From Thermoleophilaceae bacterium (GTDB lineage: Bacteria > Actinomycetota > Thermoleophilia > Solirubrobacterales > Thermoleophilaceae), in the NCBI GenBank assembly GCA_013812005.1, contig JACCUE010000232.1, forward strand, positions 1-5,697: DNA of 5,697 nt, in the 5' to 3' direction. Each line of letters opens with the position of its first letter. Within the stretch, counting starts at the first letter, position 1. This document shows positions 1 through 5,468 of the stretch, in pieces. The translations under genes and the position numbers were made by a program. Under the pieces are notes generated by a model. It saw nothing but the letters and a program-made list of their open reading frames with translations, was not told where the DNA came from and ran no database searches.

Positions 1-2499
1 GATCTCCTCGAACAGCGCGAGCGCCCGCTCGAGCGACTCGCGCGCCGCCCGCCGCTCTCCACGGCGGCGCTGCAGCTGCCCGCGCAGGAGCAGCGTTCGC
101 GCAAGCTCGAATGGCATCGGCAGGCGCTCGTGCGCAACGAGCGCACGTTCGGCATGGGCCTGGGCGGAGTCGAGGTTGCCCGCCTGTGCCTCGAGCAACG
201 CGCAGCAGCGCCACGAGAGGGCCAGTGCCCAAGGGCGGTCATGCGCTTTGCCCCAGTCGGCGAGGGCGCCCGTGAGGCGGGCCGCTCGTTCGAGCTCATT
301 TGTAGCGACGAACGCCTCGATCGCATCCGGCACGAACATTGCGTTCGGCCACTCGTAGACGCCGAGCTGCTCGATCGAAGTGACGACGGGCTCGAGCGCC
401 CTGGCAGCCGCTTGCGCGTCCCCCTGCGACAGCCCAAGCAGCGCCTGCGCCCAGCGCGCCTCGGCTATCCCCGGCGGCCAACCAATTCTCTCTGAGATCG
501 ACAGCGCCTCCTCCGCGTCGGCGCGGGACCCCCGATCGTCCCCGCGGAGGGCCCTCGTGGCAGCGCGCGCGGCGAGTGCGAGCGCGTAGGAGATCTCCTG
601 GCCGGTAAGGGCCGCGACGCGCAGCGCCTCGCCCGCCTCGCGCTCCCCCGTTTCGAGCTCGCCCGACAGCCACGTCGTTGCAGCGAGGTGCGCCAGCACG
701 TACGGCAGGGCGCCTTCCTCGCCTCGCGCGAGGATCTGCTCGCGCAGCCCCACGAGCAGCTCGCGTGCCCGGTCGAGGCGCGCCGTGAACTCGTAGAACT
801 GGGCGGCGTGCATCGACGGGCTCAACTGGAACGCGACCTCGTGCTCGGGATCCTCGAGCGCCAAGGCTCGCTCGAGCGACGCTTCGTCGGCGCCCAGTCC
901 GAACCCGAGCCGCGTCAGCGTCCTGGTCGAGAGCGCCTCCGCGAGCACCGCCCTATCTCCCGCCAGCTCTGCGAGCTCAACCGCACGGTCGAGGTGTCGC
1001 GCGGCGCCGGCGCCGTCCATCTGCGATGCAGCAAGCAGCCCGAGGGCGGTCTCGAGCTGCGCCGCCAGGGCGGGGTCGTCGCTGATGCACCCCAGCGCCT
1101 CTTCGAACAACGGGACGGCGGCCGCGGGCCCCTCGGTCATGCCGCGCTCCTCGGCAAGCAGCTGCAGCGCCCGCGCGCGGATCGGCCCCGAAGCCGAAGC
1201 GGCGATGATCTCCTCGGCCAGCGCACGTCCGCGGCGTTGGTCGCCAGCCTTGAAATGGTGACCTGCCGCGCGCAGGCACCGCCCCCACCTCACCGCTTCC
1301 GCGCCCGCCGGAGTGCTCCGTAACGCCTGTTCCTGGAGCTCGGCCGCAACCTCCGGCGCCCCGCGGCGGTGCGCCAGGTCTGCCCCCTGCTCGATGAGGG
1401 CGGCGATGCGCTCATCCGGGCCGTCGGTCGCGAGCGCCAGGTGCCTTGCGCGCTCCTCCACATCGGTCACCCGTTCTGCCAGCTCGCGATGCAGCGCCTT
1501 GCGACGCTCGCCGGAGGCCCGCCGGTACACCGCGCCGGCGAACAGTGGGTGGGAGAACTCGACGCTTCCGTGTTCGTCAATCCGCACGATGTCGGCCTCC
1601 ACCGCGGGCTCGAGCTCGGAGAGATCTGCGAGCGCTCCGGTCGGCTGGGCCAATGCGCTCGCCTTGAGGAGCTCATCACGGGTCCCTTGGGGCAGACGGC
1701 GAAGCCGCCGGGCCGCGAGCTCCCGCATGTCTTGGGGAATCGGGAGCGCCTTTCCGGAGGCACCCCGACCTTGCGCTTTCAGCGCACGAGCGATCTCGAG
1801 GGCATAGAACGGATTGCCGCCCGACGCCTCGCCGATCCTGCCGAGGAGCGGCCGGGTAAGCGCCTCGCCGAGCTGCTCCTTCACGACCTCGTAGAGGGCC
1901 CCGAGACTCAAGGGACCCAGACGGGTGCGGCGAACGTGGCCGACCGTCCCGGCCGAGAGCAGCGCTACCCGGCTCTCTGTTCCGCTGAGACGAAGGGTGG
2001 CCAAGACGGCAACCGGCCGATCCTCGAGGCGCCGCAGTGCAAACTCCAACGCGCGGGCGGTCGGGCGATCGAGCCACTGAAGGTCGTCGATAGCTAAGAG
2101 CACCGGCGAACCGGCGGAGAGGGTCGTAAGCAGCGACACAACCGCGGTCCCGATCGTGCGCGGGTCGGGAGCGGGACCCTCGGCCTCCGTCCTCAGCAGT
2201 GCGATTCCGAGGCCGCGCCGCTGCGGGCCCGGCAACGCCTCGAGCGTCTCCGGCTCGACCGGGGCCAGCAGATCACCAAGACCCGCGAACGAGAGCCGCG
2301 ACTCTGCCTGTGCCGCCCGGCAGGAAAGGGCGCGATAACCAAGCGCCTCTGCCCGGACGATCCCTGGCCGCCAGACCGTCGTCTTGCCGATCCCCGGCTC
2401 GCCCTCGAGCACCAGCAGGCGCAAACCCTCCTGCGCCTCGGCAAGCATGGAATCGACCGCCGCCTGCTCGGCCTCCCGACCGACCACCGAACCGGGCAT
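1..2499 (-). CDS. LAL-type LuxR-family transcriptional regulator with N-terminal AAA/NB ATPase (3' end outside window)
   Basis: The minus frame is open without a stop from the ATG at 2499 to the window edge (833 codons). Directly seen: Walker A GEPGIGKTT (residues 33-41), Walker B LLAIDDLQWLD (134-144), a sensor-like VAVLATLR (about 163-170) and GGNPFYALE (227-235), all typical of the ATPase module of large LuxR-type (LAL) regulators. From about residue 300 onward it is an alanine/leucine/arginine-rich helical region resembling TPR repeats, ending in GERRAARESLERALALFEEI at the edge. In this family that helical stretch is followed by a C-terminal LuxR helix-turn-helix, so the DNA-binding domain is predicted, but not seen, just beyond position 1. 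Such proteins are cytoplasmic ATP-dependent transcription activators; the ligand and target genes cannot be told. The start is fixed by an in-frame TAG at 2532-2530, with no other start codon between. No convincing Shine-Dalgarno precedes it. Two TTA leucine codons (residues 135 and 393) stand out in this GC-rich gene. Confidence 0.93.
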   Translation of the reverse strand, partial: MPGSVVGREAEQAAVDSMLAEAQEGLRLLVLEGEPGIGKTTVWRPGIVRAEALGYRALSCRAAQAESRLSFAGLGDLLAPVEPETLEALPGPQRRGLGIALLRTEAEGPAPDPRTIGTAVVSLLTTLSAGSPVLLAIDDLQWLDRPTARALEFALRRLEDRPVAVLATLRLSGTESRVALLSAGTVGHVRRTRLGPLSLGALYEVVKEQLGEALTRPLLGRIGEASGGNPFYALEIARALKAQGRGASGKALPIPQDMRELAARRLRRLPQGTRDELLKASALAQPTGALADLSELEPAVEADIVRIDEHGSVEFSHPLFAGAVYRRASGERRKALHRELAERVTDVEERARHLALATDGPDERIAALIEQGADLAHRRGAPEVAAELQEQALRSTPAGAEAVRWGRCLRAAGHHFKAGDQRRGRALAEEIIAASASGPIRARALQLLAEERGMTEGPAAAVPLFEEALGCISDDPALAAQLETALGLLAASQMDGAGAARHLDRAVELAELAGDRAVLAEALSTRTLTRLGFGLGADEASLERALALEDPEHEVAFQLSPSMHAAQFYEFTARLDRARELLVGLREQILARGEEGALPYVLAHLAATTWLSGELETGEREAGEALRVAALTGQEISYALALAARAATRALRGDDRGSRADAEEALSISERIGWPPGIAEARWAQALLGLSQGDAQAAARALEPVVTSIEQLGVYEWPNAMFVPDAIEAFVATNELERAARLTGALADWGKAHDRPWALALSWRCCALLEAQAGNLDSAQAHAERALVAHERLPMPFELARTLLLRGQLQRRRGERRAARESLERALALFEEI

Positions 2500-2663
2500 C
2501 GCCCGAGTGTCGCATAAGGCTTGGCCGCTCTATGCCGTCGGGACCGTCGGATCCCTGAAGCGTCCCTCCAGCTGGAAGATCGCTTCGGAGAATGCGCCCA
2601 GGTCGGCACAGCTGCTCGCGCGATTGCGGGCCAAGGTCCCTTGACGGGCAGCGACGTGAAAAG
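2500..2663. other. Gene-poor stretch upstream of the LAL regulator, with an unassigned open frame on the minus strand
   Basis: This stretch should hold the promoter of the regulator gene, but I cannot pick out a convincing -35/-10 pair or operator. On the minus strand a frame is open from 2685 down to a TAG at 2532-2530, in phase with the regulator. Its last residues read ADLGAFSEAIFQLEGRFRDP followed by TVPTA, which looks more protein-like than random GC-rich sequence, but it has no start codon and I do not recognise it. It may be the tail of a lost gene or chance. Confidence 0.4.
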
Positions 2664-2941
2664 GACTCGCTCGGCGGCGCCAACATCAGAGAGTCGAGCC
2701 TGCGCCTGCCGAGTCCGGGCTCGGGTCCCGCGGGGCGACGGGGTGAGCAGTTCCGCAGGGCGGGCAGGGCCCGGCCGGCGCACCCGGCAGCGCGCTCGCC
2801 TTCACTCACCTCTCTGGCAACGGGACGGTGAACCAAGCGCAGAGCAAGGCAATCACCCAGGCCAACGTCGTCCGCCAAGGGGCGGGGACCTATTGCATCA
2901 CCGGTCTTCCATCCGCCAGCAACGTGGTCGCCAGTGCGGAC
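2664..2941 (+). pseudogene. Broken collagen-like secreted protein gene, middle part (5' and 3' ends missing)
   Basis: In one plus frame positions 2664-2702 read DSLGGANIRESSL. This matches the 'DSL-GADI-ESSL' spacer that precedes the collagen-like segment in actinobacterial proteins of this type. The frame then loses sense. From 2747 a different plus frame reads a short collagen-like tail (GGQGPAGAPGSA), then a C-terminal domain beginning LAFTHLSGNGTVNQAQSK and running through GTYCITGLPSASNVVASAD at 2941, where similarity stops. At least one frameshift lies between about 2703 and 2747, and the C-terminal frame has a TGA at 2744-2746. No signal peptide is found upstream, so the 5' end is gone too. 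The break at 2941 abuts the IS256 left end, which suggests insertion into this gene. The missing 3' end is probably the minus-strand remnant at 4666-4811. The family assignment is by recognised sequence style, not by a search. Confidence 0.7.
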
Positions 2942-3480
2942 CGGAGGTTGTCCCGTAGTTCGTGGAACTTTGAGACGGCGGTCCCTCCGCCGCGTCCGTT
3001 CCGGTTGGGAGCGTGCGCGGTGATCCGCCAAAGATCTAAGGAGGAACCGCCGTGAAGGAGAACGTACCGGTCGCGTCCGCCGCGACCACGATGAACGAGT
3101 TGCCGCCACGTGTCGAGGAGGCGCTGGGCGAGCTTGTCGGCGCTGCCAAGGACGGGCTGCTCGCGCTCAGCGTGGGTGTCGGGCTCGGGGTGTTGACCGA
3201 GTTGATGGAGGAAGAGGTCGACGAGGTCGTGGGCCCGAAGGGCAAGCACGACCCCGACCGGACCGCGGTTCGTCATGGCCACGACGCTGGGGAGGTGACG
3301 CTCGGCGGCCGCCGGGTCGCGGTTGAGCGCCCGCGGGCACGGACCGCGGACGGCGAGTCCGAGGTGGCGCTTGGGGCCTACGCGCATTTCGCGGATCGTG
3401 ATCCGCTCACCAGGGTGGTGTGCGAGCAGATGCTCGCCGGCGTCTCGACGCGCCGCTTTCAGCGCACCCGCGAACCCATG
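2942..3480 (+). mobile_element. Truncated IS256/Mutator-family insertion sequence, left end only
   Basis: The element is recognised by its transposase N-terminus (3052-3480). The left boundary is set where the interrupted coding fragment stops (2941). The 110-base leader holds GGTTGTCCCG, an imperfect-palindrome core AGTTCGTGGAACT (2957-2969) and a 5-bp hairpin GGCGG/CCGCC (2977-2991), as expected of a subterminal IS region. I searched by eye for the inverted copy of this end (the right terminal repeat) and found none, so the right two thirds of the element, including its right end, appear lost. The exact left terminus is uncertain by a few bases, and no target-site duplication can be assigned. 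Confidence 0.65.
3037..3044 (+). promoter_or_regulatory. Shine-Dalgarno of the transposase gene
   Basis: TAAGGAGG lies 7 bases before the GTG at 3052. This strong ribosome binding site decides the GTG start. Confidence 0.75.
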
Positions 3481-3651
3481 CGAGTCGATGGTGCGCCACG
3501 AGGCGCCGTGCGAAAGGAGAGCAAGGACGAACGACTCTCAACCGTGTCGGCTGGAATGCCGGCCCCGGGCCGCTGCAGCGGCCCGGCGAAGCTGGGGGCA
3601 GCCGCGGCGCGGGATCGCGCGCTGGCGGTGGGAGCAGCCCCGACGACGTAG
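3052..3651 (+). pseudogene. IS256-family (Mutator) transposase, N-terminal third only
   Basis: The GTG start is supported by the adjacent TAAGGAGG. Residues 1-143 match the N-terminal region of actinobacterial IS256-type transposases: LSVGVGLGVLTELMEEEVDE, GPKGKHDPDRTAVRHG, VTLGGRRVAVERPR, HFADRDPLTRVV and MLAGVSTRRFQRTREP. In a functional enzyme of about 400 residues this part is followed by a DDE catalytic core. Here similarity ends at about residue 143 (position 3480), and the frame runs on through 56 unrelated residues to a TAG at 3649-3651. All three catalytic acidic residues are therefore missing and the product cannot transpose. The loss looks like a deletion or rearrangement joining the gene to foreign DNA, because no remaining transposase motif was seen in any frame downstream. 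Confidence 0.88.
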
Positions 3652-3907
3652 CGGCCGGGTGGTACTGCCAGACGCCCGAGCGCGCGCAAGCGAGACCGAA
3701 AAGGCAGAGCGAGAGCAAAAGCGGTGGTGCCGAGCGCACCCGCGGATTCGAAGCTCGCGATCGTGGCGTCGCCGCGGTCTCTCGCGGGCCGCAGCTTCTA
3801 GGTCACCGGTGCGTCAGGCCGCGTGGTGCTGCGGGGCCGGCTGCGGCGTGCCCGGGGCTCTGCCCGAGGGAGCTGCGCCCAAGCGAGCGATCTCAGCGGC
3901 TTCAGCT
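3481..3907. other. No recognisable gene: junction region between the truncated IS and the collagen-like gene
   Basis: About 430 bases of very GC-rich sequence hold several overlapping open frames on both strands. None has a recognisable domain, a good ribosome binding site or a consistent composition. A minus frame starting at 3739 begins with a signal-like MRSAPPLLLSLCLFGLAC but then runs antisense through the IS and reads as arginine/proline/serine-rich noise. The segment includes a 22-bp perfect palindrome (3565-3586). It also holds a small hairpin (GGGC/GCCC, 3855-3865) about 45 bases downstream of the collagen-like stop codon, without a T-run. It may contain the second breakpoint of the inferred inversion. 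Confidence 0.5.
3565..3586. repeat. 22-bp perfect palindrome
   Basis: CCGGGCCGCTG is followed directly by its exact reverse complement, centred between 3575 and 3576. As RNA it could form a stem of about 9 bp with a CTGCAG-derived tight loop. There is no T-run on either side, so an intrinsic terminator is not supported. It could be a protein-binding palindrome or chance in GC-rich DNA. Confidence 0.55.
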
Positions 3908-4615
3908 TCAGCAGAAGACCGCCAGGTGAAAACCTCGGTCCGAGCGCGCGCCGGCCGAGTCATGAGTAGTCAGGAAGACGCCGTTCTGTGTGGCGCCCTC
4001 GCTAACGACGGTGATCTCTCCGGGCGGTGAGCTTCCCGCCGCACCACTCAGCCCGATCGTGGCCGTGTACGCGCAATTGCGGACGTTCTGGTTGAACCTG
4101 ACCGAGTAGTCGCCAGTGCCAAACCTGTTCGCAGTCGGCGCACCGCTGCCACGCGCGAGCGATCCGTCCGCGTTGACGACGGCGAACAGCTTCGTCGCCG
4201 GCGCACCGGCGGGCCCGGCGGGGCCGGCAGGGCCCGCAGAACCACGTTCACCGGCCGGACCAGCAGGACCGTCAGGGCCGGCAGAACCACGTTCACCGGC
4301 CGGACCAGCAGGACCGTCAGGGCCGGCAGGGCCCGCAGAACCACGTTCACCGGCCAGACCAGCAGGACCGGTGGAACCAGCAGGACCGGTGGAACCGGCT
4401 CCGCGGAGTTTCGCGACAGTACTCAGGTTTATGTCCAGGAGCTTGATCGTGCGGTTCTTGATGTCCGCGCTGTTGACGGCGTTCTTTGCGATGTCGTCCT
4501 TCTTGACGCTGTCCCTGCCCGGCAATGCGACGGCGGTGCCGCCGAGAGCTACGAGCAGCGCGACGAATGCGAGTGCCATCGCGGGCGACGGAAGTCGGCG
4601 AATCCTGTTCCACAT
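3908..4615 (-). CDS. Secreted collagen-like (G-X-Y repeat) protein
   Basis: A 235-residue protein. The N-terminus (MWNRIRR, then a hydrophobic stretch at 12-31) is a signal peptide with a likely cut after TAVA (residue 30). Residues 32-72 form a polar spacer (KKDDIAKNAVNSADIKNRT) seen in many actinobacterial surface proteins. G74-P139 are 22 uninterrupted G-X-Y triplets, rich in GPA and GERGSAGP blocks, expected to form a collagen-type triple helix. K142-C235 form a compact C-terminal domain (LFAVVNADGSLARGSG, FNQNVRNCAYTATIG, DRGFHLAVFC) with two cysteines, C181 and C235, that could pair. Such heads are thought to act in trimer registration or binding; that is inference. The protein is presumably extracellular or cell-wall exposed, and its partner is unknown. 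The ATG has a good AGGAGG 5 bases upstream. The gene lies 50 bases after a remnant of a similar gene on the same strand. No strong terminator follows it. Confidence 0.9.
   Translation of the reverse strand: MWNRIRRLPSPAMALAFVALLVALGGTAVALPGRDSVKKDDIAKNAVNSADIKNRTIKLLDINLSTVAKLRGAGSTGPAGSTGPAGLAGERGSAGPAGPDGPAGPAGERGSAGPDGPAGPAGERGSAGPAGPAGPAGAPATKLFAVVNADGSLARGSGAPTANRFGTGDYSVRFNQNVRNCAYTATIGLSGAAGSSPPGEITVVSEGATQNGVFLTTHDSAGARSDRGFHLAVFC
4199..4396 (-). repeat. Collagen-like coding repeat region (22 G-X-Y codon triplets)
   Basis: The segment is internally repetitive at DNA level. A 45-bp unit is perfectly duplicated in tandem (4239-4283 and 4284-4328). The core GAACCACGTTCACCGGCC also occurs a third time at 4338-4355, 54 bases after the second copy. 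An 18-bp unit (4365-4382, partly repeated from 4383) encodes GSTGPA. All units are multiples of nine bases, so gain or loss keeps the G-X-Y register. Confidence 0.9.
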
Positions 4616-4620
4616 AGTGG

Positions 4621-4626
4621 CCTCCT
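4621..4626 (-). promoter_or_regulatory. Shine-Dalgarno of the collagen-like gene
   Basis: AGGAGG on the minus strand, 5 bases before the ATG at 4615. It fixes the start of the collagen-like gene. Confidence 0.8.
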
Positions 4627-4665
4627 AGTGTTGTGACGACCGAGCGCGTCGGCCAGCTGAAAACG

Positions 4666-4811
4666 TCAGGGAACGAGGAACGTGAACGCCTCGTCTGCGA
4701 ACGTTGAGACAGTGAATGTGTTTACCTCAAACTGATTAGGGGAGCAATCCGCGTTAGAGCTGCGGAACTGCGCCTGCGCGTCGGTGTTGGTTGATCCGGA
4801 GTAATCGTCCG
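4666..4811 (-). pseudogene. C-terminal remnant of a second collagen-like/secreted protein gene
   Basis: On the minus strand, 48 codons ending in TGA (4668-4666) read DDYSGSTNTDAQAQF, then RSSNADCSPNQFEVNTFTVS, then TFADEAFTFLVP. This has the look of the end of the C-terminal domain in secreted collagen-like proteins of this group, with a single cysteine in 'NADC' and a final hydrophobic strand like the DRGFHLAVFC end of the neighbour. Upstream the frame stays open to 4869 but reads as arginine-rich noise and meets a TGA at 4872-4870, and there is no start codon. It is therefore a 3' stub, not a gene. It lies 50 bases upstream of the intact collagen-like gene in the same direction. Its left part appears to be the plus-strand fragment ending at 2941. 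Confidence 0.65.
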
Positions 4812-4884
4812 TAGGCCTTCGACTCAGGGCTCTCGAGTCAAGTCGTGTGGAGTGGTGTAACTGCTTACTTCAGGGGGTGCTGGG

Positions 4885-4915
4885 CCTGTCCGGGAAGGTC
4901 AACGGAGCGGACAGG
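4885..4915. repeat. 8-bp inverted repeat spanning the Ig-like gene stop codon
   Basis: CCTGTCCG (4885-4892) and CGGACAGG (4908-4915) are perfect complements with a 15-base loop that contains the TGA of the minus-strand gene. It could be a weak 3'-end hairpin, but no T-run follows on the minus strand. Confidence 0.4.
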
Positions 4916-5426
4916 AGCGGCACACTCGGAGCGTCAGGTTCTTCTTGGTCGACTTGTTCCCGGCTATGTCGGTGGCGGTCAGCTCGATCCGGTAGCGCCC
5001 GACCTTGAGCGCCTTGCCGCGTATCGTGCCGAAGAAGTTGATGCTCCCCGTCGTTGACGCGGTGGTCTGCTCGAGAGTGCCCACATTCGTAAGGCGGGTG
5101 CAGCGCTGCCTATTTCGGTTGCGGCGGGTCGGCGCGACACAGCGGCCTGCGACCTTGCGGCCTGACCGGACCCGCTTGAAAACCGCCTTGACGGTGGCGT
5201 CCTCGCTTAGCTCGTAGTTGATCACGGGGCTCACGGTGGGTTGGATCTGCTTAAAATTGAAGCTGGCGCCCAGGATCACAGGCGGCTGGGTGTCCGGTGC
5301 CTGAGCAGTCGCGCCGGAGGCGGCAAGGGCCATGACGGACATGACGGCGAGGACGACGACGGTAGGAGTGATCTTCTTCAGGGCCGCGGCGGGCGCCTTC
5401 GGCGAGCTTGCTGTGTTCTTCTGCAT
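4899..5426 (-). CDS. Secreted Ig-like (fibronectin/Big-type) domain protein
   Basis: A 175-residue protein. A lysine-bearing N-terminus is followed by a hydrophobic stretch (residues 19-39) and a signal-peptidase site ATA/QA (cut after A41). The mature part opens with DTQPP and folds as one beta-sandwich module: INYELSEDATVKAVFKRV, then a very basic turn with two cysteines (C96 and C109, RRNRNRQRC), then GTIRGKALKVGRYRIELTAT and DIAGNKS. This pattern (basic C-x12-C loop, then R-A/K-L-x-G-R/S-Y-x-x-x-x-A-T-D/N-x-A-G) recurs in Ig/FN3-like repeats of Solirubrobacterales extracellular proteins; the exact role is unknown, with adhesion or wall association the usual inference. Unusually, the C-terminus ends in C169-x-x-C172 (VCRSCPLR). 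The start is supported by AGGGAG 4 bases upstream. It follows a paralogue by 42 bases, so the two are probably co-transcribed. Confidence 0.87.
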   Translation of the reverse strand: MQKNTASSPKAPAAALKKITPTVVVLAVMSVMALAASGATAQAPDTQPPVILGASFNFKQIQPTVSPVINYELSEDATVKAVFKRVRSGRKVAGRCVAPTRRNRNRQRCTRLTNVGTLEQTTASTTGSINFFGTIRGKALKVGRYRIELTATDIAGNKSTKKNLTLRVCRSCPLR

Positions 5427-5430
5427 GGTG

Positions 5431-5436
5431 CTCCCT
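5431..5436 (-). promoter_or_regulatory. Shine-Dalgarno of the Ig-like gene
   Basis: AGGGAG on the minus strand, 4 bases before the ATG at 5426. It lies in the 42-base gap after the upstream paralogue's stop codon. Confidence 0.65.
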
Positions 5437-5468
5437 TCGAGGGTTGCTGGGGCTGGAGGCCGATCGTT

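Noticed and set aside
130..2097. Plus-strand frames at 130-495, 688-1323 and 1369-2097
   Set aside because: They are codon-aligned antisense shadows of the LAL regulator, caused by GC-rich codon bias. They have no domains, while the minus frame shows Walker A and B motifs.
2641..2670. TTGACG at 2641 as a plus-strand -35 box
   Set aside because: No -10 hexamer lies at the expected distance, and the gene fragment downstream has no start region.
3407..3739. Minus-strand frame starting with a signal-like MRSAPPLLLSLCLFGLAC
   Set aside because: The lipobox is not canonical, no Shine-Dalgarno is evident, the rest is proline/arginine-rich noise, and it runs antisense into the transposase.
3741..3790. 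GATTCGAA-containing stretch as a possible tRNA T-arm
   Set aside because: No acceptor, D or anticodon stems can be drawn around it.
3855..3865. Hairpin after the collagen-like gene as a terminator
   Set aside because: The stem is only 4 bp and no T-run follows on the minus strand.
3323..4030. Plus-strand 235-codon frame across the IS end and into the collagen-like gene
   Set aside because: It is arginine/serine/alanine-rich with no domain, out of frame with the transposase and antisense to the collagen-like C-terminus.
4116..4628. Long plus-strand frame rich in GPA/EPRSPAGPAG across the collagen-like gene
   Set aside because: It is the antisense of the G-X-Y repeat. Codons such as GCC/GGC are self-complementary, so the opposite strand also reads as glycine/proline/alanine repeats. 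It has no ribosome binding site, and the minus frame has a signal peptide and a C-terminal domain.
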